From contig NVUB02000086.1 in the NCBI GenBank assembly GCA_002401775.2, forward strand, positions 1 to 59,242: DNA of 59,242 nt, in the 5' to 3' direction. Both the position numbers and the translations under genes were made by a program. The DNA comes from Ectothiorhodospiraceae bacterium. GTDB taxonomy: Bacteria > Pseudomonadota > Gammaproteobacteria > SZUA-152. This document shows, piece by piece, positions 17,373 through 25,586 of the stretch; the stretch's first letter is position 1, and every line of letters starts with the position of its first letter. The notes under the pieces were generated by a model that was not told where the DNA came from, did no database searches, and saw only the letters and a list, made by a program, of their open reading frames with translations.

Positions 17373-18224
17373 ATGTTCATGATCGATCCCTTTGCCGAAC
17401 TATCGGCATCTATACCCAGCAATATCATGCAGGGGTATCTCGTATTGATGGTACTGCTGGTTGCAGGCGGCACAATACTGGACATGATCCACAAAAAAAG
17501 CGCGCAGTACTTTTTCGAAAACGCAGAAAATGCGAAGAAGAGTGCAAAGCGGTCAGTGGGCGCAGGGGAGAAAGCAGGGCTTGCCATTCAAACGGTCGCG
17601 AGCGAAGTATTAACCTCTTCTGAGTTCTGCAATACAAGACGTCGGCTTTCCCATCTTTTGACCATGTATGGTTTCATTATATTTGTGGTGACTACCTGCC
17701 TGATGATTTTTGGTGTTTCAGCAGCGATCTTGCCGCAACTTTGGCACGCTGGGGCAATCATGCTTTGTGTGGGTGGCTACTGGTTCTGGTTCTTTATCCG
17801 TGTGGACGTGGCGGCGGAAGGCACGAAGTGGTATCACTTGGTACGCGCCGACATTTTCATTGTTTCACTTTTTACCACCGCGACATTCGCATTAATATGG
17901 TCTTATTTTCAGTCTACAGGCATGAGTGGTAGGGTCGGTGACTTGGGCTTGACGACATTGTTCTTTGCTTTATTCATCGTTTCAAGCACGATGCTTTTCA
18001 GTACGGTACTGTGGTCCAAGTTTGCGCATATGTTCTTCAAGCCTGCCGCCGCTTTCCAGAAAAAAGTGACCCGAGCCGACGGTTCAAGAGAAAATTTGCC
18101 GGCTGATTTCGACCTGACGGACCCAGAAGTACAGAAAAAATTTCCGGATATCCCACAATACATGGGCACTAATCCACCCAATATGGGGCTTGGTATCAAG
18201 CGCGAAAAACCAAATCACTATTAA
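17373..18224 (+). CDS. aprM: APS reductase-associated membrane protein AprM
   Basis: A 283-residue protein with about five hydrophobic segments (first at about residues 18-38, then HLLTMYGFIIFVVTTCLMIF and later ones), ending in a soluble tail of about 60 residues (PDIPQYMGTNPPNMG). It lies directly upstream of aprB and aprA, the arrangement of the AprM-linked APS reductases of sulfur oxidisers. AprM is thought to be the membrane electron acceptor in place of the Qmo complex. The ATG at 17373 follows GAGGA at a normal distance and is preferred over upstream ATG and TTG codons in frame. Confidence 0.88.
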   Translation: MFMIDPFAELSASIPSNIMQGYLVLMVLLVAGGTILDMIHKKSAQYFFENAENAKKSAKRSVGAGEKAGLAIQTVASEVLTSSEFCNTRRRLSHLLTMYGFIIFVVTTCLMIFGVSAAILPQLWHAGAIMLCVGGYWFWFFIRVDVAAEGTKWYHLVRADIFIVSLFTTATFALIWSYFQSTGMSGRVGDLGLTTLFFALFIVSSTMLFSTVLWSKFAHMFFKPAAAFQKKVTRADGSRENLPADFDLTDPEVQKKFPDIPQYMGTNPPNMGLGIKREKPNHY

Positions 18225-18275
18225 CCGTCCTCCAACCACTGACTTAACTTATTAACTTTAAAGTAGAGAAATATT

Positions 18276-18758
18276 ATGCCAACTTTTGTCTATATGACTC
18301 GTTGTGATGGTTGTGGGGAATGCGTCGACATCTGCCCATCAGACATCATGCACATTGATAAAACCCTTCGTCGCGCTTACAACATTGAACCTAATATGTG
18401 TTGGGAGTGTTATTCCTGTGTAAAGGCCTGCCCTCATCAAGCGATTGATGTGCGTGGTTACGCCGATTTCGCGCCACTGGGGCACAGTGTGCGCGTCATT
18501 CGTGATGAGGAAAAAGGGACCATTGCCTGGCGCATCAAGTTCCGCAACGGTAAGAAAGACATGGAGCTGCTGGCGCCTATCACCACCAAGCCCTGGGGCA
18601 CGGGACAGCCAAAGCTGTCTGAGGTAGCCGCGCCCAGTAGTGAAATGCGCAACAGTGAGTTGTTGTATAACGAACCTAAATATGTCCGAATGGATGACGG
18701 TGGTTTACATACGCTAGAATCCAATGGTTTGACGCTGAAGGAAGGGGTTTACTACTAA
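18276..18758 (+). CDS. aprB: Adenylylsulfate reductase beta subunit
   Basis: A 160-residue ferredoxin-like subunit with two [4Fe-4S] sites, C10xxC13xxC16xxxC20 and C42xxC45xxC48xxxC52 (CDGCGECVDIC, CWECYSCVKAC). The longer C-terminal arm (residues 60-160) clamps onto AprA in known structures. It carries electrons from the AprA flavin to the membrane partner. The stop codon shares one base with the aprA start (TAATG), so the two are translationally coupled and made in equal amounts. It follows aprM after 51 bases. Confidence 0.97.
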   Translation: MPTFVYMTRCDGCGECVDICPSDIMHIDKTLRRAYNIEPNMCWECYSCVKACPHQAIDVRGYADFAPLGHSVRVIRDEEKGTIAWRIKFRNGKKDMELLAPITTKPWGTGQPKLSEVAAPSSEMRNSELLYNEPKYVRMDDGGLHTLESNGLTLKEGVYY

Positions 18759-20629
18759 TGGGCTACAAGACCATTATAGAAGACAATATTGATGTCCTCG
18801 TCGTGGGTGCGGGTTTAGGCGGTACAGGTGCGGCCTTTGAAGCGAGGTATTGGGGGCAAAACAAAAAAATAGTCATCGCAGAAAAAGCCAACATTGACCG
18901 ATCCGGTGCGGTAGCTCAGGGCCTTTATGCCATCAACTGTTACATGGGTACACGCTGGGGTGAGAACAATCCCGAAGATCATGTGCGCTATGCGCGCATG
19001 GATTTGATGGGTATGGTACGTGAAGATCTCGCCTTCGATATGGCGCGTCATGTTGACTCCGCGGTACATCAGTTTGAAGAGTGGGGCCTGCCACTGATGA
19101 AAGATCCTGATACGGGGCATTACCTGCGTGAAGGCCGCTGGCAGATCATGATTCACGGTGAGTCCTACAAGCCGATTGTTGCAGAAGCGGCGAAAAAATC
19201 GGCAGACAAAGTCTTCAACCGTATCTGTGTCACTCATATGCTGATGGATGACGCCAAAGAAAATCGCGTCGCGGGTGCCGTAGGATTCAATGTGCGCACG
19301 GGTAACTACCATGTATTCAAGTCCAAGACCGTTATCTGTGGTGCCGGTGGTGCATCTAACATCTTCAAACCACGCTCAGTGGGTGAAGGTGCGGGTCGTG
19401 TTTGGTACGCACCATGGTCATCGGGTTCTGCGTATGGTCTTATGATTGATGCCGGCGCTAAGATGACACAAATGGAAAACCGTATCGTACTGGCTCGATT
19501 CAAGGATGGTTACGGCCCTGTCGGCGCCTATTTCTTACACCTCAAGACGTATACACAAAATGGGTTGGGTGAAGAATATGAATCTAAGTGGTTCCCAGCG
19601 CTAACGGAAATGGTCGGTAAAGAATATCTGGATACGGAAGGACAGCATTTGTCCCACAAACCCATTCCGACGTGCCTGCGTAACCATGCATTTATTAATG
19701 AGGTGAATGCGGGGCGTGGTCCTATCCACATGGTCACTATGGAAGCTTTTCAGGATCCGCACCTTGAAGAAATTGGCTGGCATAACTTCTTAGGTATGAC
19801 GGTGGGTCAGGCAGTGCTTTGGGCTGCAACCGACGTTGACCCGAAGTATGAAAACCCTGAATTAACCACTTCTGAGCCCTACGTAATGGGTTCACACGCC
19901 ACGGGTTGCGGCGCATGGTGTTCCGGGCCCGAAGATGTCTCGCCCGATGAGTATTTCTGGGGCTACAACCGTATGACAACCGTTGAAGGTTTGTTTGGTG
20001 CGGGGGACGCGGTCGGTGGCACACCACACGCATTCTCATCAGGTTCTTTCACTGAAGGCCGTCTGGCGGCAAAAGCGGCCTGTAAATATATTGATGATGG
20101 TAAAGCAGAAGGTATCAAGGTTTCTGAACAGCAGATTGCTGACTTTAAAGCTAAAATCTACAAGCCGATGGAAACCTATAAGGTTTATCGTAACGAAATT
20201 GTTGCGGGCTCAGTTAACCCTCACTACATCAACCCACGTCAGGGGCTTGATCGCCTACAGAAAATGATGGACGAGTACTGTGGCGGCTTTGGTGTGAATT
20301 ACATGACCAACGAAAAGCTTCTGCAAATTGGCCTTAGGAAGATGAAGGTCTTTGGGGAAGATTTAGAGAGCATTGCTGCTGAAGATATTCATGAGCTATT
20401 ACGTGCATGGGAATTGAAGCATCGTTACCTGACGTCGGAGAGTGTATTTCAGCATACCTTGTTCCGTAAGGAGACACGTTGGCCTGGTTACTATTACCGT
20501 GGTGATGCGATGAAGCTGGATGATGAAAACTGGCACGTGCTGACCGTTTCTCAGCGTGATCGAAAAACCGGTGAATACACAATGGAAAAAGCCCCTCTTT
20601 ACCACTTGGTAGGTGATGCTGAAGAGTGA
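18758..20629 (+). CDS. aprA: Adenylylsulfate reductase alpha subunit
   Basis: A 623-residue flavoprotein of full length. GAGLGGTG (residues 17-24) binds FAD, and FSSGSFTEGRLAAKAACKYI is the conserved second FAD contact. In the sulfur-oxidising direction it joins sulfite and AMP into APS and hands two electrons to AprB. The C-terminal part (NPHYINPRQGLDRLQ, TLFRKETRWPGYYYRGD) differs clearly from the second aprA remnant at 31553-32029, so the two are not recent duplicates. It closes the aprMBA operon and is followed by a strong terminator. Confidence 0.98.
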   Translation: MGYKTIIEDNIDVLVVGAGLGGTGAAFEARYWGQNKKIVIAEKANIDRSGAVAQGLYAINCYMGTRWGENNPEDHVRYARMDLMGMVREDLAFDMARHVDSAVHQFEEWGLPLMKDPDTGHYLREGRWQIMIHGESYKPIVAEAAKKSADKVFNRICVTHMLMDDAKENRVAGAVGFNVRTGNYHVFKSKTVICGAGGASNIFKPRSVGEGAGRVWYAPWSSGSAYGLMIDAGAKMTQMENRIVLARFKDGYGPVGAYFLHLKTYTQNGLGEEYESKWFPALTEMVGKEYLDTEGQHLSHKPIPTCLRNHAFINEVNAGRGPIHMVTMEAFQDPHLEEIGWHNFLGMTVGQAVLWAATDVDPKYENPELTTSEPYVMGSHATGCGAWCSGPEDVSPDEYFWGYNRMTTVEGLFGAGDAVGGTPHAFSSGSFTEGRLAAKAACKYIDDGKAEGIKVSEQQIADFKAKIYKPMETYKVYRNEIVAGSVNPHYINPRQGLDRLQKMMDEYCGGFGVNYMTNEKLLQIGLRKMKVFGEDLESIAAEDIHELLRAWELKHRYLTSESVFQHTLFRKETRWPGYYYRGDAMKLDDENWHVLTVSQRDRKTGEYTMEKAPLYHLVGDAEE

Positions 20630-20672
20630 AAAGGTTGTAAAAATTAGCGGCTTTAACAAAGGTTGAGTGTTT

Positions 20673-20707
20673 AAAAAAGACCAACAACTCGATTGTTGGT
20701 CTTTTTT
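20673..20707 (+). terminator. Rho-independent terminator of aprMBA
   Basis: A perfect 15-bp stem (aaaaaagaccaacaa at 20673-20687 and its complement at 20693-20707) with loop ctcga, ending in a T run, 44 bases after the aprA stop. The A run on the left side makes it usable from both directions, but only aprA points to it closely. Confidence 0.93.
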
Positions 20708-20823
20708 GTTTTTTATAGAGCGTCGCTTTTACTTCAAGATATTTTTGTTTCGTTAGCAAGATGTTTTTTTCGTTAAATAGTGCAGATAAAAATTCAACAT
20801 GTTTTTTTAAATAGAATCCAAAT

Positions 20824-21174
20824 ATGAATATAACTGATAAAACAGATGAAGAAATTTTAGACCTGGCACACCCGATGTGGGCTGATCTTGTCAAATACTC
20901 GAATGAAGGAAACTACGGTGCGTTCACCCGAAATTTTTCTTCCGCCATGCAGATGGGTGCTAATGAAATCGAGATGGGCAAACAGTTTGCAAGAAGCGAC
21001 TTGGCTAAAAACTTGTCTGACGATTACCGCTATCTTGGCACCATACGCCGTGGTGAATATGTCACGGTTCTGTATAAGCAGATTAACAGCAAAGATAAAG
21101 GTGAGTGGCTGGGCAGGCTGGTGCTGGGTTATGAAAAAGACAAGGTAAAAATCTTTGGCGCTACCTTGTTTTAG
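20824..21174 (+). CDS. Conserved-looking hypothetical protein
   Basis: A 116-residue soluble protein starting MNITDKTDEEILDLAHPMWA, with no signal peptide or membrane segment. The order of an N-terminal helix pair and a C-terminal sheet (RRGEYVTVLYKQI, GRLVLGYEKDKVKIFGATLF) looks like small alpha+beta folds of the NTF2/SnoaL class, but I cannot confirm this. It starts a three-gene run with the SlyD-like and TPR genes after the aprMBA terminator. Its function is unknown. Confidence 0.75.
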   Translation: MNITDKTDEEILDLAHPMWADLVKYSNEGNYGAFTRNFSSAMQMGANEIEMGKQFARSDLAKNLSDDYRYLGTIRRGEYVTVLYKQINSKDKGEWLGRLVLGYEKDKVKIFGATLF

Positions 21175-21218
21175 GGGCAAGTGTTTTAGGGTCAAGAGTT
21201 TTAGGGGCGGATAGTGTT

Positions 21219-21725
21219 ATGTCAGATACCATTGAAAATGAAAAGTTCGTTGAGCTAAATTATAAGGTCATCGATGAGAAAACCGGTGACGTACTGGTTA
21301 CCATTGATTATCCTCTGGGTTACGTTCACGGTGTGAATGACGTGATGTCTGAACAGGTGACAAAACATCTGGATGGTAAAAAAGTGGGCGATATCATCGA
21401 AGTGCCCGTTGACACTAAACAGTTATACGGTGACAGAGACGAATCACTGGTGTTTACCGATAACATCGAAAATGTCCCGGAAGAATATCGAGAAATCGGT
21501 ATGACCATCACCATGGAAAATGAAAAAGGTGAGCCCAAAAACTTTATCGTGACTCGCTTCGATGATGAGACATTAACCGTTGATGGAAATAATCCGCTGT
21601 GCGGCAGAGACGTTGTCTTCGCGTTGGAAGTATTGACCATCCGTGAAGCAACGGATGAAGAAATCGACCTTGGTGGTGCCGTCGGCGCCGATCCGGATAT
21701 CAATGATTTACTTACTAATGAATGA
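21219..21725 (+). CDS. SlyD-like FKBP-type peptidyl-prolyl isomerase
   Basis: A 168-residue protein. The closing segment TLTVDGNNPLCGRDVVFALE followed by VLTIREATDEEI is typical of SlyD (VDGNHPLAG..L.F.VEV..IREAT). The start PLGYVHGVNDVMSE fits the SlyD/FKBP substrate pocket, where the usual G is followed by a P.E..L box. The metal-binding histidine-rich tail of SlyD is absent. It could help fold or mature a redox enzyme such as the APS reductase upstream, but that is inference from position. It lies 44 bases after the unknown gene and 12 bases before the TPR gene. Confidence 0.88.
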   Translation: MSDTIENEKFVELNYKVIDEKTGDVLVTIDYPLGYVHGVNDVMSEQVTKHLDGKKVGDIIEVPVDTKQLYGDRDESLVFTDNIENVPEEYREIGMTITMENEKGEPKNFIVTRFDDETLTVDGNNPLCGRDVVFALEVLTIREATDEEIDLGGAVGADPDINDLLTNE

Positions 21726-21737
21726 CTCACTTAACCT

Positions 21738-22784
21738 ATGAAAAGCTCCAATAATTACACGTTATATCCCGATAATAGGGCGCTGGAAAAAGCAGTTGAA
21801 CACTATAAAAGTCTGGTTTCTGATGATGACGCTAAGAGTGCGAATACTGACAATACGGTGGCCCTGCCTGATAATTTTATTTATACGCGGGGTAATTTTG
21901 AGCAACACCGTTACAGTGCAAAGGTGTTTGAAAATGCACGCGATATTCTTGAAGCTGCGTTGGTTGAAGGCCGTCAACCAGGCGACCAACCAGGCCGTGA
22001 GCAGTCATCTTTAACGTGGGGTACAACACAGAATAGCCTTGGTAATATATTGTCGGCGCTTGGCCAACAACAAAAAAATGCTGATTTGTTTAATAAGGCA
22101 ATCGTATCTTTTAATCATGCCTTAGAAGTGTTTAGCCAAGATGAATCTCCGCTTGATTGGGCTGCTACGCAATCTAATTTGGGCACAGCACTACAGGCGT
22201 TGGGCCGACAAGAGTCTGACCCCAAATTATTGAATAAATCCATTGATGCTTATACTGCCGCGTTACTGGAATATTCTCGAAAAGAAACGCCGGAACAGTG
22301 GGCTTCGGTCATGTTTCAACTGGCGGCGACTTTTCATACTTATGGGAATTTTCTCAAAGGTAATCGTAATTTACAAAAATCCGTTGTCTCTTATAAAAAC
22401 GCACTAGCAGAACTTGATGCTGATAATTACGCCTTAGCACTAGCCGCTACGCACAACAACCGTGGCGCAGTGCTGCATCATTTGGGCGAATCAGAAGAAA
22501 ATCCAGAGCGCCTGGAAGAGGCAATAAGGTCTTACGATACTGCGTTGACTGTCTGCATGGAACAACAGCTACCCTTTCATCTTGCCGTGTTGTGCAGGGT
22601 TAATAAGGCTACCGCAAGATGCGTATTAGCTGAATTGACAAAAAATGCCGTTCTCGCCGAAGAAACGGCTGATGAGGTTGAACTGATTATCGAGTGTTTT
22701 CCGCATGTCCTTCAACCTTTGTGCTTAAAACATTGCGAACAGCAGTTGAGTAAGGCGCAATCCTTATCGCAATCCTTATCGTAA
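21738..22784 (+). CDS. TPR-repeat protein
   Basis: A 348-residue soluble protein made largely of helical repeats of about 45 residues: AATQSNLGTALQALGRQESD, with WGTTQNSLGNILSALGQQ before it and ATHNNRGAVLHHLGESEENP after it. Each repeat ends in a paired helix such as LLNKSIDAYTAALLEYS. They look like Sel1/TPR-type units seen in CHAT-associated and scaffold proteins. No catalytic domain is present. It is third in the run that follows aprMBA and closely follows the SlyD-like gene, so a shared role as assembly factors is possible. Confidence 0.85.
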   Translation: MKSSNNYTLYPDNRALEKAVEHYKSLVSDDDAKSANTDNTVALPDNFIYTRGNFEQHRYSAKVFENARDILEAALVEGRQPGDQPGREQSSLTWGTTQNSLGNILSALGQQQKNADLFNKAIVSFNHALEVFSQDESPLDWAATQSNLGTALQALGRQESDPKLLNKSIDAYTAALLEYSRKETPEQWASVMFQLAATFHTYGNFLKGNRNLQKSVVSYKNALAELDADNYALALAATHNNRGAVLHHLGESEENPERLEEAIRSYDTALTVCMEQQLPFHLAVLCRVNKATARCVLAELTKNAVLAEETADEVELIIECFPHVLQPLCLKHCEQQLSKAQSLSQSLS

Positions 22785-23051
22785 AACACTGAAGCACACT
22801 AGACTGAGCGTCATCCTAGAATCTGTTGTTGAAGGGTTTGTAGAGTGCGTTGAATTTTGTAACGGGCGAGGCGCGGTAAGAACGAGGCCAGATGCAAAGG
22901 TAACGTGCGATACAGACCTTAGCGATTCACCCGGCAGGTGAACTCTCTTACAGGTACGCTCGCCACAGATGCGCTCTCAAAAACGATAAAACGCGATGTT
23001 TATTAAAATGTTAAACCATCCTCTAAACGGTCAACGGCGGAATATAGGATC
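22785..23051. other. Intergenic stretch
   Basis: No gene or clear repeat recognised. Confidence 0.4.
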
Positions 23052-23486
23052 ATGGGTAATGACTGTATTTTTTGCAATCTCAGGCATGAGCGAATAATCG
23101 GTGAGTGTGACGACACAATCACTTTTATAGATTCCTATCCTGCGACCCCTGGCCACACATTAGTCATTCCTAAGCGGCATTTTCCCTCTTTTTTTGAGGC
23201 GACAGAAGACGAGTTGCTGGCTATTGGTAAGGCTATTCAGAAGGCTAAAGCTGTTTTAGATAAAGAGTTTACGCCGGATGGTTACAATATTGGGATTAAT
23301 GTGGGTGAGGCCGCTGGGCAGAGTGTTGAGCATTTACACGTGCATATTATGCCAAGATATAAAGGTGATGTTGAGGACCCTCGCGGTGGCGTGCGTTGGA
23401 TTTTACGCAACAAAGCTAACTATCACGATATAAAAAAGCATGATTTAAAAAGGCACGATATAAAAAAGCACGAAAAAAATAGCTAG
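23052..23486 (+). CDS. HIT-family nucleotide hydrolase
   Basis: A 144-residue protein with the CIFC zinc-type start, the core DSYPATPGHTLVIPKRH, and the catalytic triad HLHVHIMPR near residue 95. These enzymes cleave nucleoside phosphoramidates or adenylated nucleotides. Hydrolysis of adenosine-5'-phosphosulfate by HIT proteins has been described in other organisms, which is suggestive near an APS pathway but unproven here. The last about 20 residues are an odd basic repeat of KKHD/KRHD units (HDIKKHDLKRHDIKKHEK) encoded by 18-base DNA repeats. Confidence 0.93.
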   Translation: MGNDCIFCNLRHERIIGECDDTITFIDSYPATPGHTLVIPKRHFPSFFEATEDELLAIGKAIQKAKAVLDKEFTPDGYNIGINVGEAAGQSVEHLHVHIMPRYKGDVEDPRGGVRWILRNKANYHDIKKHDLKRHDIKKHEKNS

Positions 23487-23517
23487 CACGTTATTTTTAT
23501 GTTCCCCTTAATATCCG

Positions 23518-23964
23518 CTAAATCCGTTCTGAAAGTTGATACTCGATATTAATAAAGGCCCCTAGCTCGGCAAGAAATTTAACCATTCTGGCTCCGAAAC
23601 CGACATCTGGACAGGTTTCATTCTTATCAACAGATAATGTCAGCACCACGCCCATTCTGGGTGATAGATTGTGGCTTTTACACACTTGCAGAATTTCTTC
23701 CTTGATGGGTTCGAGTCGTTTAAGAATGATTTCAGCCAGCTTATAAATATCGACATCATCAGCGTCACTTTTCGTTGTGAGAGAGTCTGATGTCACGGTA
23801 TCCGTCGATAATTCCCATGAGCTGATGACGGGGTTGTCCAATCCGCAGTGCGCGCCAGCGTTATTGACGGAGGTGGGTTCTATGCCAAGCAACCGAGTGA
23901 TGTCATCAGGGTTAAAGTGATAACCACTGAGTGTGAAGTGGACCCGTGCTTTATTAGCGGCCAA
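23518..23964 (-). CDS. DUF4279-like protein
   Basis: A 148-residue soluble protein. YHFNPDDITRLLGIEPTSVN near residue 15 and SSWELSTDTV further on match the DUF4279 pattern of ..F.PDEIT..LGI.PT followed by SSWELS. Such proteins are often near mobile or contact-dependent systems; function is unknown. It faces the HIT gene tail to tail with a 31-base gap. Confidence 0.75.
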   Translation of the reverse strand: MAANKARVHFTLSGYHFNPDDITRLLGIEPTSVNNAGAHCGLDNPVISSWELSTDTVTSDSLTTKSDADDVDIYKLAEIILKRLEPIKEEILQVCKSHNLSPRMGVVLTLSVDKNETCPDVGFGARMVKFLAELGAFINIEYQLSERI

Positions 23965-24015
23965 GATTTTTCTCTCCTAGAGTATGCTCACATATATAAA
24001 CTACAACTATATCTT

Positions 24016-24265
24016 CACTGCTGTCCCGTTAACTCAACGATTGTCATGCCGGCGCAGGCCGGTATCTAGAAAGTCGTTGAAACCACTGGATTCCGGCCTT
24101 TATGCCCCAGAGGGTATACGCCGGAATACCCAAAACGCTTCGCGGGGCAGGCTCTGACGGAAAGAGGTTTCCATTATTCATGTCACCAACACCGCTGAAT
24201 ACTCAATTTTTCAAATACAGCGCCAGTTCTAGCAAAAATCGCTTTAAGTTAACGGGACAGCAGTG
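24016..24265. mobile_element. MITE with 19-bp terminal inverted repeats
   Basis: The ends cactgctgtcccgttaact (24016-24034) and its exact reverse complement (24247-24265) enclose 250 bases without a coding frame. Flanks ctatatctt (24007-24015) and ctatatatt (24266-24274) form a 9-base target duplication with one mismatch. The body has the same ccggcgcaggccgg and tgccccagagggtata motifs as the repeat at 38936-39062. The element is distinct in its ends from the one at 2823-2967. Confidence 0.85.
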
Positions 24266-24523
24266 CTATATATTATAACGTATAGGTGAATAGATATCGG
24301 CGCTCTGATTGAATATCACGTAAAATAGTGGGTGGCGCTAAAGCCGTCGATTTTATTGTGGGGCCACTTTTATTAACTATAAGAATACCCAGGTTAAAAA
24401 ATATGATACAAATATTCTATTATGTTTCTGTTTCAAAAGAGGTAGAGTGGTGGGAATGTCGAGATAGTTTCTAACTACAGTTTCTTGTAGTGGCCATCAC
24501 GATTTATCGTTAAGAGGTTACTT
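24266..24523. other. Intergenic stretch before the small ORF
   Basis: A+T rich, with no gene recognised. A short inverted match (agtggtgggaatg, tagtggccatcac) near 24445-24502 is weak. Confidence 0.4.
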
Positions 24524-24685
24524 ATGAGCGGACAACCAGCAGCCAGACCAAAAGTTCCTGAAGGCAAAACGCGCTTTCTAATAACACGCCAGAAAGAAGC
24601 CAATGAAAAGGGCTACGTAGGCTACGATACTATCTGGGACAGTTTTCAGAAAGAGGTTCCTTATACGACGCCCAAAAAGCCATAA
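24524..24685 (+). CDS. Small basic protein, 53 residues
   Basis: ATG 24524 follows AAGAGG at a good distance (taagaggttactt), and the frame ends at TAA 24683-24685. The product MSGQPAARPKVPEGKTRFLI continues to TPKKP. It is basic, proline rich at both ends, and has no cysteine or membrane segment. I do not recognise a family. The good ribosome binding site and normal amino-acid mix support a real gene. It is below common ORF length limits and would be missed by many gene callers. Confidence 0.6.
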   Translation: MSGQPAARPKVPEGKTRFLITRQKEANEKGYVGYDTIWDSFQKEVPYTTPKKP

Positions 24686-24768
24686 ATCAGCCCTTCGCAC
24701 TCCAAAAAGCTCGTGCGGCAACATAATCGCAGCTTAGAGTTTGGTTTAGACCTTGGTTTAGGCATGGT

Positions 24769-24963
24769 TTAGCGTTTGTGTCGTTGCCGCCAAACCTGGA
24801 CGTTGGGTTTGTCGAGATAACCTTTAGATAGCACGTAATGCAATACGTTGTTGAGCGGATATAACCCCACAACTGAATCGATGCGAATGATTTCTTTGCC
24901 GTGTGCGTCGAAGAAAATGATGGTGGGGGTGTAGTACAGACCAAGTTCGTGCGCCCATTCCTA
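24769..24963 (-). pseudogene. Truncated second copy of the thioredoxin-like protein at 29667-30758
   Basis: On the minus strand the frame reads EWAHELGLYYTPTIIFFDAH, GKEIIRIDSVVGLYPLNNVL and YVLSKGYLDKPNVQVWRQRH, ending KR and TAA at 24769-24771. The intact protein ends almost the same way (NLYYTPTIIFFNENGKEIIR, GYLEEPNFQVWRQRHKR). Homology starts abruptly at a stop codon near 24963, so only the last 60 or so residues of the second thioredoxin domain are left and its CxxC is gone. It is a diverged remnant of a duplication, not a gene. Confidence 0.88.
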
Positions 24964-25151
24964 ACGGGGTAGTCTCGAATGGCGCTGAGTTACGCTGCTA
25001 CACATGAAAAGTAATCTGCGTGCAGAATACGCCGTTAATACATTCTACATCCACTGGCGGCGAGATTAATAACGGTTGCTTGAAAATTGATCGCTACAGC
25101 ACAGCCCCCTTTTTTGTTCGTTTCATTTCGTTTCATTTCGCTTTGAGTTTG

Positions 25152-25487
25152 TTAGGGTGATTTCCTCAGCTCTTCCCCAAACTGAGCCATTGCCGCTAAT
25201 ACTAACGTTAACTTTTGACCTAGATTCGTCAATTCATATTCTGTTGTGGGGGGAATCGTTGGGTATACCGTTCTTGTAATGATCCGATGTTCTTCTAGAA
25301 GTCGAAGCCGTACGGTAAGTACCTTCGGGCTGATGCCAACTAAGGCTTTTTGAATTTCTGAATACCTTTTTTTCCCGGGCAATAACTCTCTAATGACCAG
25401 GCTTGTCCACTTTCCCTGAATGATTTGTGCCGTTTTTTTGATGGGGCAGTCATCATCACATGCCTGGTTTTTCTCATTACTATCCAT
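25152..25487 (-). CDS. HxlR-family transcriptional regulator
   Basis: A 111-residue winged-helix protein with the HxlR pattern: a cysteine in the N-terminal arm (ACDDDCPIKKT), GKWTSLVIRELLPGKKRYSE, then GISPKVLTVRLRLLEEHRII and the wing TEYELTNLGQKL. HxlR regulators often respond to thiols, aldehydes or quinones through that cysteine. It is divergently placed from the barrel-protein gene at 25587 with 99 bases between, a usual place for a regulator and its target. Confidence 0.93.
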   Translation of the reverse strand: MDSNEKNQACDDDCPIKKTAQIIQGKWTSLVIRELLPGKKRYSEIQKALVGISPKVLTVRLRLLEEHRIITRTVYPTIPPTTEYELTNLGQKLTLVLAAMAQFGEELRKSP

Positions 25488-25586
25488 ATGTACCCCTACT
25501 ATCCTTTTGGTAACTACTTCCTAAAGTATAGTTAATATTCTATTCTATTTGCAACCAAAGAATCGTGACCAATGTGAGGTGATTAA

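Noticed and set aside
24687-24944. 85-codon minus-strand frame as a gene
   Set aside because: It is out of frame with the true homology; the thioredoxin-like remnant lies in another frame of the same strand.
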